A stretch of DNA of 64,000 nucleotides, taken from Pseudomonas aegrilactucae. GTDB lineage: Bacteria > Pseudomonadota > Gammaproteobacteria > Pseudomonadales > Pseudomonadaceae. The DNA lies in contig NZ_JAHTBI010000050.1 in the NCBI RefSeq assembly GCF_019168305.1, positions 1-64,000 of the forward strand. Direction: 5' to 3'. The position numbers and the translations under genes are program-made. A model generated the notes under the pieces. It did no database searches and was not told the DNA's origin. It was given only the letters and a program-made list of their open reading frames with translations. Below are positions 47,114-55,589 of the stretch, piece after piece; the first letter of the stretch is position 1, and each line of letters starts with the position of its first letter.

Positions 47114-48429
47114 AGGCCCACCGCCTGCCGCAGGGCCGCCAGCGGCCGGCGCATCAGGTACAGCGCCAGCGGCGCGCGGTCACCGAAGACTTTGGCGGTG
47201 CCACGCAGACCGATACGCGGCGGGGCGGCGTCGAAAGTCGCATCGAGCCGGTAGGCCAGTTGCCCGGCCGCCGTGCTCTGCGCCTGATAGGCGGCGCGCT
47301 CCAGAATTGCGCTGTGGCGGTGCAGCGGATCGCTGTCGAGGAACAGCGCCACTTCGGCGCCCTGCTCCAGGCCGATGGCATCGGCCACCGGCAACTCGAT
47401 GCGCAGTTCGGCCTGGGTCGGGTCGGCGATTTCCAGCAGGCGCTCACCGGTGCGCACCGGTTTGCCGGTCCAGCGCTGGGCATCGGCGAACACCGCGATG
47501 CCGTCGCGCTCGGCGCGCACTTCGGTGCGCGCCAGCAGGTCGCGAGCATAGTCGCGCTCGGCGCGCTTCTGCTCCACGCGGGCCGCCAGCAGGTCGAGCC
47601 GGGCACTGGAATCGGCGTCGGAAAACGCCCGCTGGGCATTGGCCTTGAGTTCCGCCTCGGCCACCCCCAGGGTGCGCTCGGCGACATCGGCCTGGGCCTT
47701 GAGGCTGGTGGCGTCGAAACGCACCAGCACCTGCCCGGCCTGCACCGGCTGATTGGGCTTGACCAGGAACTCGGCCACCACTCCGTCCAGCGGGGCGGCC
47801 ACCACCTGGCCGTTGCGCGGCACGACCTCGGCCGGCGCCAGCACCGACTGGCGCACAGGCACCAGCAACACCAGCAGCAAGGCGCCGGCAATCGCCCAGC
47901 GGGTGCGCGCCGGCCAGCGCATGCGCCACGGCTTGCCGGGCTGCAGGGCACGCCAGGCATGGCTGTAGCAATCACCCAGTTGCGCAAGCAAGGCTTGCTC
48001 GGCGTCGCTCCAGGGGGTGTCACGCGACAGCCACAGGCCGCCGAACACCTCGCCCTCGCGCCGCTTGAGCGGCAACCAGAACGCATGCGGCGCCGACAGC
48101 GCCTGCCAATCGTCACGGCTGGCCTGGTCCAAGCTCTCGGGGGGCACCGGGCCCGGCAAGGCCAGGCGCTCACCAGCGGCCAACTGCGCGGCAGCGCGCT
48201 CGATGAAAACCACGAACGGTGCATTGGGCTCCACCGCGCTGATACCGGTCAGGGCGCGCACCTTGCCGGTGATCAACAGGGCGGCGTGACGAAAGCCGAA
48301 CAGCGGCTGGCTGTCGTTGACCATGCTGAAGGCCAGCACCTCGACCGACGCCGCCGCGCGCGCCTGGCGTTCCAGCTTCAGGTAGTGGGCCAGCAGTTGC
48401 TCGAGCGCCCCGGGCACCTGCGCGTTCAT
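47110..48429 (-). CDS. HlyD-family adaptor with N-terminal GAF-like domain
   Basis: A 439-residue membrane-fusion protein. Residues 1-190 form a cytoplasmic GAF-like domain (VLAFSMVNDSQPLFGFRHAALLI). A single membrane helix is near 205-222 (WAIAGALLLVLLVPV), then the periplasmic lipoyl/hairpin part (VVAAPLDGVVAEFLVKPNQPV) and a long coiled coil. A cytoplasmic sensor on an HlyD protein is unusual and could gate export by a small ligand. It overlaps the genes on both sides by 4 bases, so all three adaptors are translated as one unit. Confidence 0.85.
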   Translation of the reverse strand: MNAQVPGALEQLLAHYLKLERQARAAASVEVLAFSMVNDSQPLFGFRHAALLITGKVRALTGISAVEPNAPFVVFIERAAAQLAAGERLALPGPVPPESLDQASRDDWQALSAPHAFWLPLKRREGEVFGGLWLSRDTPWSDAEQALLAQLGDCYSHAWRALQPGKPWRMRWPARTRWAIAGALLLVLLVPVRQSVLAPAEVVPRNGQVVAAPLDGVVAEFLVKPNQPVQAGQVLVRFDATSLKAQADVAERTLGVAEAELKANAQRAFSDADSSARLDLLAARVEQKRAERDYARDLLARTEVRAERDGIAVFADAQRWTGKPVRTGERLLEIADPTQAELRIELPVADAIGLEQGAEVALFLDSDPLHRHSAILERAAYQAQSTAAGQLAYRLDATFDAAPPRIGLRGTAKVFGDRAPLALYLMRRPLAALRQAVGL

Positions 48430-49196
48430 TGCGCGTCTGCGAAGTGCGCGGTACCGCTCATGCCGGCCAGCAGGCCCGGCGTATTGGCCGGCAGGCTGCC
48501 GATCAGCAGCAGGGTCTGGCTGCCCTCGTCGATGCGCGCGCCCAGGCGCTTGATCACCGCATCGATGGGGGCGCCGGTTTCATCCGGCACGAAGCTGAAC
48601 GTCTGCTCGGGCTTGAGTCGGCCCAGCCAGCGCGAAGGCACCAGCAGGTGGATTTCCAGCGAACGGTTGTCGACGATTTCCAGCAACGGCGCGCCGCTGG
48701 CCACGCTTTCGTGGGCCTGTACCTTGCGTGCAACCACCTGGCCATCGAACGGCGCCTTGACCTGGCAGCGCTGCACCTGCACCTGGTACACCTGGGCTTC
48801 GGCCTGGGCCTGGGCCTGACGCGCCTCGGCCAGGCTCACTTCAAAGCGCCCCACCGAATTCAATGCGGCCAGTTGCTGCTTGTTCTGCAGCTCTTCGCGG
48901 GCGGCGCGCACCGAGGCATTGGCCGCGTTCTGCTGGGCCTGATAGGCACTGCAGTCGAACTTGACCAGCACATCGCCCTTGGCGAAGGACTGCCCTTCGG
49001 CATAGGGCAAGGCCACCACGCGCCCGGCCAGCTCGCTGGCCAGCACCGCCTGGGAGCGGGCCCGCAGCACGCCACGCACTTCACTGGCAGTGGCAGTGGT
49101 GCTGCCGTGCTCATCGAGCAAGGGGTCGGCCGCTGTTGCCGCCTGACACAGGCCACTCGCCATCACCAACGCCATCCACCACAGGGCCTGATTCAT
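48426..49196 (-). CDS. periplasmic HlyD/RND-type adaptor
   Basis: A 256-residue periplasmic adaptor with a cleavable signal (MALVMASGLCQAATA, cut near residue 22). The lipoyl-hairpin motif is split as ELAGRVVALPYAEGQSFAKG and KAPFDGQVVARKVQAHESVA around a coiled coil, then a beta-barrel domain. The MNQALWW start has AAGGA 9 bases upstream. ATG codons a few bases earlier lack spacing. It is the first of three adaptors in the operon and overlaps the next by 4 bases. No inner-membrane RND or ABC pump is encoded with it. Confidence 0.85.
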   Translation of the reverse strand: MNQALWWMALVMASGLCQAATAADPLLDEHGSTTATASEVRGVLRARSQAVLASELAGRVVALPYAEGQSFAKGDVLVKFDCSAYQAQQNAANASVRAAREELQNKQQLAALNSVGRFEVSLAEARQAQAQAEAQVYQVQVQRCQVKAPFDGQVVARKVQAHESVASGAPLLEIVDNRSLEIHLLVPSRWLGRLKPEQTFSFVPDETGAPIDAVIKRLGARIDEGSQTLLLIGSLPANTPGLLAGMSGTAHFADAQ

Positions 49197-49270
49197 CACA
49201 TGCATCCTTGCTGTTGCGAGTTCATTAAAAGCGTTATCGGTAGCGGGGAGAAAAAGCTGATTACCGCTCG

Positions 49271-49603
49271 TCAGCGACGTCGGTAGCTTTTCTGGCCGGA
49301 GGGCGTGAGGCAGTACACCCCACCCCGCGGCCCGGTGCAGTACGTACCACTGGCGCAACGGCAGCTGTCGGCGTGACCTTGCAGCGGCTGCACGGCGGGG
49401 CGTGCCTGGCGGTTGCCGGTGTAGGCCGGGCAACGCCTTTTCGACGCGCTGATGGAGCCGTCGTTGCACAGGAACGCATCGCCGCTGCAGCCTGCTATGC
49501 CACCCTTGCGACCGGAGCAAGGGGTGTTGGCCGCCAGGCTGAGCGTGCTCGACAGCATCAGCATCAGGCCCAGGGCAAGCACGCGGGTAAGGGCACGGAC
49601 CAT
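49271..49603 (-). CDS. small secreted cysteine-rich protein
   Basis: A 110-residue protein with a signal peptide ([17 protein letters not shown], cut near residue 25) and eight cysteines in the mature part. The two repeats of a pattern are [14 protein letters not shown] with [15 protein letters not shown], and [18 protein letters not shown]. Even cysteine number and export suggest disulfide pairing. A GTG three codons earlier is an alternative start. I know such proteins only as uncharacterised. It stands just before the adaptor operon on the same strand, 74 bases from it, and could be part of the system. Confidence 0.7.
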   Translation of the reverse strand: MVRALTRVLALGLMLMLSSTLSLAANTPCSGRKGGIAGCSGDAFLCNDGSISASKRRCPAYTGNRQARPAVQPLQGHADSCRCASGTYCTGPRGGVYCLTPSGQKSYRRR

Positions 49604-50175
49604 TACGGACACTCAAGAGAAGTGGCCGGATGCTATCAACCTTTGCCTGACGTTGGAAATAGCCCGCCAGCGGCCGCGTCGCATTTATTTTGCAGAGGGC
49701 TGTTCGTTCCTCGCCGCTCACTTAGGGGGCACACCCGCGCCGGATGCACCATGACCTGTCACAGGTAGCCGAATCGCGCCCGCAGACGGTGCGCTGTTGC
49801 AACTGCGCGCCCGGTAGTGGACAGCAAGGCGAAAGACCCCACCCAGACAGTGCAAATCGCAAAATATGACCAGCGGGTCACATTTCCCCGATATCTCTCC
49901 TACACTTTTCAATCGACCCGATACCGTCCGGAAAACTCGATCGAAAATAGTCGAAACTTCTGGAAAACCGGCAGGTCAGGAACATAAGTAGGCCAACGAT
50001 TCTGGTTACCCAGGCGCAGCCCACCCCCACTCGTCAGAACGCCATCGGCAGGATCGCCGGCTGGCGCAGCGCTTGCACGCTTGATCAAGACGCACCACAC
50101 ACGAGCGAGCGAGATTGAGCCACACGACATAAAAATGGGTGCACACACCCGCTGAACAAAGGGATGGAGAGAAGT
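49604..50175. promoter_or_regulatory. divergent promoter region between the export cluster and glgA
   Basis: A 572-base non-coding stretch. It must hold promoters for the Cys-rich gene to the left and the glgA operon to the right. TGACC-AGCG-GGTCA at 49867-49880 is a compact palindrome that could be an operator. No reading frame in it has protein homology. Confidence 0.4.
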
Positions 50176-51738
50176 ATGATCAGTGCCGCTGTCGAACCCC
50201 ACGTAGAGCATTTCAATCCGGACGCCAGCGCGCAGATTCGTGCTGCCGATATCGTCACGACAGCCAAGGCACCTGCCACCGATTCGCGGCGCAACCCGAA
50301 CAAGCGCAAAGTCCTGTTCGTGACCTCGGAAATCGCCGACCTGGTCAAGACCGGCGGCCTTGGCGACGTCTCTGCCGCCCTGCCCCGCGCCATGCGCCAC
50401 CTGCACGATGTGCGCGTACTGATCCCCGGTTACCCCCAGGTACTCGAAAGCGACAACCCGATTCACCTGGTCGGTGAGCTGGGCGGCCATGCCGCCCTGC
50501 CGCCGTGCAAAATCGGGCGCATGGACCTGGCCGATGGCCTGGTCATCTATGTACTGATCTGCCCCGAACTGTATCAGCGCGAAGGCACCCCCTACGGCGC
50601 CAACAACGGCCGCGACTGGCCCGACAACCATATCCGCTTCGCGCGCCTGGGCCTGGCCGCCGCCGAGATCGCCGCGGGCGAAGGCATGGTGCACTGGAAG
50701 CCCGACCTGGTGCACGCCCATGACTGGCCCGCAGGCCTGGCCCCGGCCTACATGCACTGGCGCGGCCTGAGCACCCCCACCCTGTTCACCATTCACAACC
50801 TCGCCTACCAGGGCGTGGTCAGCCGCGCCTGCTGCCCGGAGCTGGCGATCCCCGACCATGCCCTGCAACAGGACGGCATGGAGTTCTACGGCAAGCTGTC
50901 GTTCCTCAAGGCGGGCCTGGCCTACTCCAGCCACATCACCACGGTCAGCGCCACCTATGCGCGGGAGATCACCACCCCGGCGTTTGGCTGCGGGCTTGAC
51001 GGGTTCCTCGACAGCAAGGCCCAGCAGGGCCTGCTCAGCGGCATCCCCAATGGCATCGACGAAAGCTGGGACTCGGCCACCGACACCTACCTGACCCATC
51101 GTTTCAGCATCAACGACTGGGAGGGCAAGGCTGCCAACAGCAGCCAGGTGCGTGAACTGTTCGAGCTCGATGCCTGCACCGGCCCGCTGTTCGCCGTGGT
51201 GTCGCGGCTGGTGTACCAGAAAGGCCTGGACCTGACCCTGGGGGTGGCCGAGTACATCGTCGAACAAGGTGGCCAGATCGCAATCATCGGACGTGGCGAG
51301 CCGGAGGAAGAACAGGCCATGCGCGAGCTGGCGCTGCGCTTTCCCGGCCGGGTGGGGGTACGCATCGGCTTCAATGAAACCGATGCCCGGCGCATGTTCG
51401 CCGGCAGCGACTTCCTGCTGATGCCCTCGCGCTACGAGCCGTGCGGCCTGAGCCAGATGTACGCGCAACGCTTCGGCTCGCTGCCGGTGGCACGCAACAC
51501 GGGCGGTCTGGCCGACACCATCGAGAACGGCGTGACCGGCTTTCTGTTCGACGAGTCCTCGGTCGAAAGCTACCGCGAGGCGCTGTCGCGCGCCTTCTAT
51601 GTGTACGACAAGAAACGCCTGCTCAACGCCATGCGCTGCCTGGCCATGACCCAACCCTTCAACTGGTGCCAGGCAGTCGAACCCTATGCACGCCTGTACG
51701 AGGAACTGGTGGAACGCGCCACGCTGAATGTTGGCTGA
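50176..51738 (+). CDS. glgA: glycogen synthase
   Basis: A 520-residue GT5 glycogen synthase that extends alpha-1,4-glucan from ADP-glucose. The ADP-glucose loop is LVKTGGLGDVSAALP near residues 60-74, after an extra N-terminal stretch of about 45 residues. The C-terminal Rossmann half has SRLVYQKGLDLTLGV and MPSRYEPCGLSQMYAQRFGS. GGAGAG precedes the ATG at 50176, so I prefer it to the ATG 4 codons earlier. It leads the glgA-treZ-malQ-treY-DUF2934-glgX run. Confidence 0.95.
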   Translation: MISAAVEPHVEHFNPDASAQIRAADIVTTAKAPATDSRRNPNKRKVLFVTSEIADLVKTGGLGDVSAALPRAMRHLHDVRVLIPGYPQVLESDNPIHLVGELGGHAALPPCKIGRMDLADGLVIYVLICPELYQREGTPYGANNGRDWPDNHIRFARLGLAAAEIAAGEGMVHWKPDLVHAHDWPAGLAPAYMHWRGLSTPTLFTIHNLAYQGVVSRACCPELAIPDHALQQDGMEFYGKLSFLKAGLAYSSHITTVSATYAREITTPAFGCGLDGFLDSKAQQGLLSGIPNGIDESWDSATDTYLTHRFSINDWEGKAANSSQVRELFELDACTGPLFAVVSRLVYQKGLDLTLGVAEYIVEQGGQIAIIGRGEPEEEQAMRELALRFPGRVGVRIGFNETDARRMFAGSDFLLMPSRYEPCGLSQMYAQRFGSLPVARNTGGLADTIENGVTGFLFDESSVESYREALSRAFYVYDKKRLLNAMRCLAMTQPFNWCQAVEPYARLYEELVERATLNVG

Positions 51739-51751
51739 GGAGAGTTGCAGT

Positions 51752-53524
51752 ATGCCCTTGAGGTCACAGGAACACGCGACCCACGGGGCCGTGATGCTGG
51801 ACAGCAACACCACCCGATTCACCCTGTGGGCACCGGATGCGCAGCAGGTGGACGTAGCGCTTGAAGACGCCGCACCCACGCCGATGCAGCGACGCGACGA
51901 TGGCTGGTTCGAGGCGCGCCTGGCGTGCCCTGCCGGCACCGATTATCGCTACCGCATCGACGGCGACCTGTGGGTACCGGACCCTGCGTCCCGCGCACAG
52001 CCCGAGGGCGTGCACGGGCCCAGTCAGGTGCTGGCCAGCCACTACCCCTGGCAGCACAGCGCGTGGCAAGGCAGGCCCTGGCACGAAGCGGTGATCTACG
52101 AGGTGCACGTCGGCCTGCTGGGCGGCTTCGCGGGTGTAGCCGAGCATTTGCCTCGCCTTGCGGCCCTTGGTGTGACGGCAATCGAGCTGATGCCCATCGG
52201 GCAGTTCCCCGGCCAGCGCAACTGGGGCTATGACGGCGTGTTGCCGTTTGCGCCGCAATGCAGCTACGGCACCGCGCAGCAGCTCAAGGCCCTTATCGAC
52301 CAGGCCCATGGGCTGGGCCTGATGGTGCTGCTGGACGTGGTGTACAACCACTTCGGCCCCGACGGCAACTACCTGCACCGCTACGCCAGCGGGTTCTTTC
52401 GCGAAGACCGACACACGCCCTGGGGGGCGGCCATCGACTTTCGGCGGCGCGAGGTGCGCGACTTCTTCATCGAAAACGCCTTGATGTGGCTGCACGACTA
52501 CCGCTTCGACGGCCTGCGCCTGGACGCGGTGCATGCCATCGACGATCCCGACTTCCTGCAGGAGCTGGCGCGCCGCGTACGCCAGTGCACGCCCCCCGGA
52601 CGCCACGTATGGCTGAACCTTGAGAACGAGCGCAACCAGGCGCACCTGCTGGAACAGGGCTACGACGCGCAGTGGAACGATGATGGGCACAACGCCTTGC
52701 ATGTGCTGCTGACCGGCGAGCACGAGGGCTACTACGTCGACTACCGCCAGGCGCCGCTGCACAAGCTGGCGCGCTGCCTGAGCCAGGGTTTCGTGTTCCA
52801 GGGCCAACCCGACCGCAACGGTGAGCCGCGCGGCGAAGCCAGCGGGCACCTGGCGCCTGGCGCCTTTGTATTGTTCCTGCAGAACCACGACCAGATCGGC
52901 AACCGTGCGCTGGGTGAACGCCTGCCGCGCCTGTGCCCGCCCGCCGCGCTGCGCGCCGCCACCGCCCTGTTGCTGCTGGCGCCGATGATCCCGCTGCTGT
53001 TCATGGGCGACGACTGGGGCTGTGAACAGCCGTTCCTGTTCTTTACCGACCATCATGACGACCTCGCCAACGCCGTGCGCGAAGGGCGGCGTGCCGAGTT
53101 CAAGGGGTTCAGCGCCTTCGCCGACCCGGCGCAGCGGGCGCAGATCCCCGACCCGAATGCAGCGCGGACCTTCCTCGACTCGCAGCCGCAATGGGGCAGT
53201 GACAGCGACAGCTGGGTGCTGCTGTACCGCCACCTGCTGCACCTGCGCCACCACCACCTCATCCCGCGCCTGCCCGGCACCCGTGCACTGGGCGCGCAAG
53301 TGGTGGACGACAAGGCGGTGAGCGCGCGCTGGCAACTGGGCGATGGCAGCGAACTGCGCATCGACCTCAACCTCAGCCAGCAGCCGCTGACACTGGACCT
53401 CCCGGCACGCGAACAGCGCCTGTTCGAAAGTTGCGACATCCCGCAGGGTGACGCTGTACTGCCGCCATTGAGCAGCATCGTCAGCCTGACCCCGCCCGCC
53501 TGTGTGGAGCCTGTACATGCCTGA
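51752..53524 (+). CDS. treZ: malto-oligosyltrehalose trehalohydrolase
   Basis: A 590-residue GH13 enzyme that releases trehalose from maltooligosyl-trehalose. The N-terminal beta-sandwich (RFTLWAPDAQQVDVAL) is followed by the TIM barrel: WGYDGVLPFAP, LDVVYNHFGPDGNYL, the nucleophile strand FDGLRLDAVHAI, the acid in VWLNLENERN and FLQNHDQIGNR. It starts 13 bases after glgA behind GAGGAGAG and overlaps malQ by 8 bases. With TreY it turns glycogen-like chains into trehalose. Confidence 0.95.
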   Translation: MPLRSQEHATHGAVMLDSNTTRFTLWAPDAQQVDVALEDAAPTPMQRRDDGWFEARLACPAGTDYRYRIDGDLWVPDPASRAQPEGVHGPSQVLASHYPWQHSAWQGRPWHEAVIYEVHVGLLGGFAGVAEHLPRLAALGVTAIELMPIGQFPGQRNWGYDGVLPFAPQCSYGTAQQLKALIDQAHGLGLMVLLDVVYNHFGPDGNYLHRYASGFFREDRHTPWGAAIDFRRREVRDFFIENALMWLHDYRFDGLRLDAVHAIDDPDFLQELARRVRQCTPPGRHVWLNLENERNQAHLLEQGYDAQWNDDGHNALHVLLTGEHEGYYVDYRQAPLHKLARCLSQGFVFQGQPDRNGEPRGEASGHLAPGAFVLFLQNHDQIGNRALGERLPRLCPPAALRAATALLLLAPMIPLLFMGDDWGCEQPFLFFTDHHDDLANAVREGRRAEFKGFSAFADPAQRAQIPDPNAARTFLDSQPQWGSDSDSWVLLYRHLLHLRHHHLIPRLPGTRALGAQVVDDKAVSARWQLGDGSELRIDLNLSQQPLTLDLPAREQRLFESCDIPQGDAVLPPLSSIVSLTPPACVEPVHA

Positions 53525-55589
53525 CCTACCTTTGCTGCAACTGGCTGAACGCGCGGGCCTGGCCGTCGACTGGGTCGACGCCAACGGCCGCCCGCAACGT
53601 GTCAGCGAGCCGGTGTTGCGACGCGTGCTGGCGGGCCTGGGCCACCCCGCGGCCGACGACACGGCCATCGCCAACAGCCTCAAGGCACTGGAAAGAGCCC
53701 ATGACGCCCGCCACCTGCCGCCGCTGCTGACCGTCGATCAGCATCAGGCGCTGGACCTGGCCCTCTACTTTGGTGCCCACAGCCGCTGCGAGGTGCAACT
53801 GGAAGACGGCAGCCGGCAAACCCTGCAACTGGATGGCGCTGGCGCCCTGCCTGCTGGGTTGCCCGTGGGTTATCACCACCTGCACATCGACGCCACCACC
53901 TTCACCCTGGCGGTCGCCCCGCAGCGTTGCTACAGCTTGGCCGATGCCCTCGACACGCCGAACCCGCGCGCCTGGGGCATCAGCGCACAGCTCTACAGCC
54001 TGCGTCGCCCCGGCGATGGCGGCTTTGGCGATTGCCTGGCGCTCGAAGCGCTGGCGCGCAGTGCCGCCGAGCGCGGTGCCGATGCCCTGGCCATCAGCCC
54101 GATGCACGCGATGTTCACACGCAACCATCCCAGCTACAGCCCCTATTCGCCCTCCAGCCGGTTGTTTCTGAACAGCCTGTATGCCAGCCCGCACGCGCTG
54201 CTGGGTGAGCGTGCGGTGCGCGTAGCCCTGGATGCCTTGCAGTTGCAGGGCCCGCTGGACACGCTCGAACGACTGCCACTGATCGACTGGCCACAGGCGG
54301 CGAAGGCCCGCCAGCAACTGTTGCAGGCGCTGTACCTGGATTTCGTCCAGGGCGAACACCCGGCACGCGCCGACTTCGACAGCTTTCGCCAGGCCGGCGG
54401 CCAGGCCCTGGAAGACCACTGCCGCTTCGAAGCGTTGCTGGATGCGGCCGCCGAGCGCGGCGAAAGCCAGGACTGGCGCCAGTGGCCGGCCGCCTGGCAC
54501 GACTCGCGCAGCGCCGAGATCGCTGCGTTTGCCGCCGAGCATCACACCCAGGTCAGCTTCTACGTGTTCTGCCAATGGCTGATAGCCCGTAGCCTGGAAC
54601 GCGCCCAGAGCGCCGCGCGCGGCAGCGGCATGGCGGTGGGCCTGATCGCTGACCTGGCGGTGGGCGCCGACGGCGCCGGCAGCCAGGCCTGGAGCCGCCA
54701 GGACGAACTGCTCGCCGACCTGCACGTGGGCGCCCCGCCCGACATTCTCAACCGTGCCGGGCAAAGCTGGGGCATCTGCGCGTTTTCGCCCGAAGGCCTG
54801 CGCCGCAACGGCTACCGCGCCTTCATCGAAATGCTGCGGGCCAACTTCGCCCACGCCGGCGGCCTGCGCATCGACCATGTGATGGGCCTGCAGCGCCTGT
54901 GGCTGATACCCCAAGGCGCACCGCCCAGCGAAGGCGCCTACCTGCACTACCCGCTGGACGACCTGTTGCGCCTGCTGGCGCTGGAGTCGGTACGCCACCA
55001 GGCCATCGTGCTGGGCGAAGACCTGGGCACGGTGCCGGACGGGTTGCGCGAAAAACTGGCGGCCCGGGCCATCCTGGGAATGCGCGTGCTGCTGTTCGAG
55101 CAAGACCCGCCCGGCCACTTCAGGCCGATACTCGACTGGCCGGATTCGGCCCTGGCCACTACCAGCACCCATGACCTGCCACCGCTGGCCGGCTGGCTGC
55201 AGGCCCGCGATATCGACTGGAACCAGCGCCTGGCGTTGATCGATGCGATCACCGAACGGCACTGGCGCGACACCCGCCACCAGGAAGTCCAGGGCTTGCG
55301 GCGCCTGCTGCAGAGCAGCTACGGCGGCAACCTGAACGAAGGCGATGAACTGATCGACGCCAGCCTGCGCCTGCTCGGCCATACCCGTGCACCGCTGGTG
55401 CTGATCCCGCTGGAAGACCTGCTGGGCGTGGACGAGCAGCCCAACCTGCCCGGCACGGTCGACAGCCACCCCAACTGGCGCCGACGCTTCGCCCTGCCCG
55501 CCGACCACCTGCTCGACGACAGCGATGCGGCGCGGCGTCTGGAGCTGCTGGCGCAGGCCCGCGAACAAGCCTTCGAGCGTGACCGATGA
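53517..55589 (+). CDS. malQ: 4-alpha-glucanotransferase (amylomaltase)
   Basis: A 690-residue GH77 disproportionating enzyme. Family blocks are AWGISAQLYSLR, GDFGDCLALE-type (here GGFGDCLALEALAR), the acceptor loop SPYSPSSRLFLNSLY, IADLAVGADGAGS, the nucleophile in LRIDHVMGLQRLW and the acid in VLGEDLGTVP. It rebuilds maltodextrin chains so that TreY and TreZ can use short oligomers. It overlaps treZ by 8 bases and treY by 4. Confidence 0.95.
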   Translation: MPDLPLLQLAERAGLAVDWVDANGRPQRVSEPVLRRVLAGLGHPAADDTAIANSLKALERAHDARHLPPLLTVDQHQALDLALYFGAHSRCEVQLEDGSRQTLQLDGAGALPAGLPVGYHHLHIDATTFTLAVAPQRCYSLADALDTPNPRAWGISAQLYSLRRPGDGGFGDCLALEALARSAAERGADALAISPMHAMFTRNHPSYSPYSPSSRLFLNSLYASPHALLGERAVRVALDALQLQGPLDTLERLPLIDWPQAAKARQQLLQALYLDFVQGEHPARADFDSFRQAGGQALEDHCRFEALLDAAAERGESQDWRQWPAAWHDSRSAEIAAFAAEHHTQVSFYVFCQWLIARSLERAQSAARGSGMAVGLIADLAVGADGAGSQAWSRQDELLADLHVGAPPDILNRAGQSWGICAFSPEGLRRNGYRAFIEMLRANFAHAGGLRIDHVMGLQRLWLIPQGAPPSEGAYLHYPLDDLLRLLALESVRHQAIVLGEDLGTVPDGLREKLAARAILGMRVLLFEQDPPGHFRPILDWPDSALATTSTHDLPPLAGWLQARDIDWNQRLALIDAITERHWRDTRHQEVQGLRRLLQSSYGGNLNEGDELIDASLRLLGHTRAPLVLIPLEDLLGVDEQPNLPGTVDSHPNWRRRFALPADHLLDDSDAARRLELLAQAREQAFERDR

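Noticed and set aside
45116-48819. Long plus-strand frames opposite the M50-HlyD and HlyD genes
   Set aside because: Arg/Gln/His-rich shadow proteins without motifs; the minus strand has HEFGH and lipoyl motifs.
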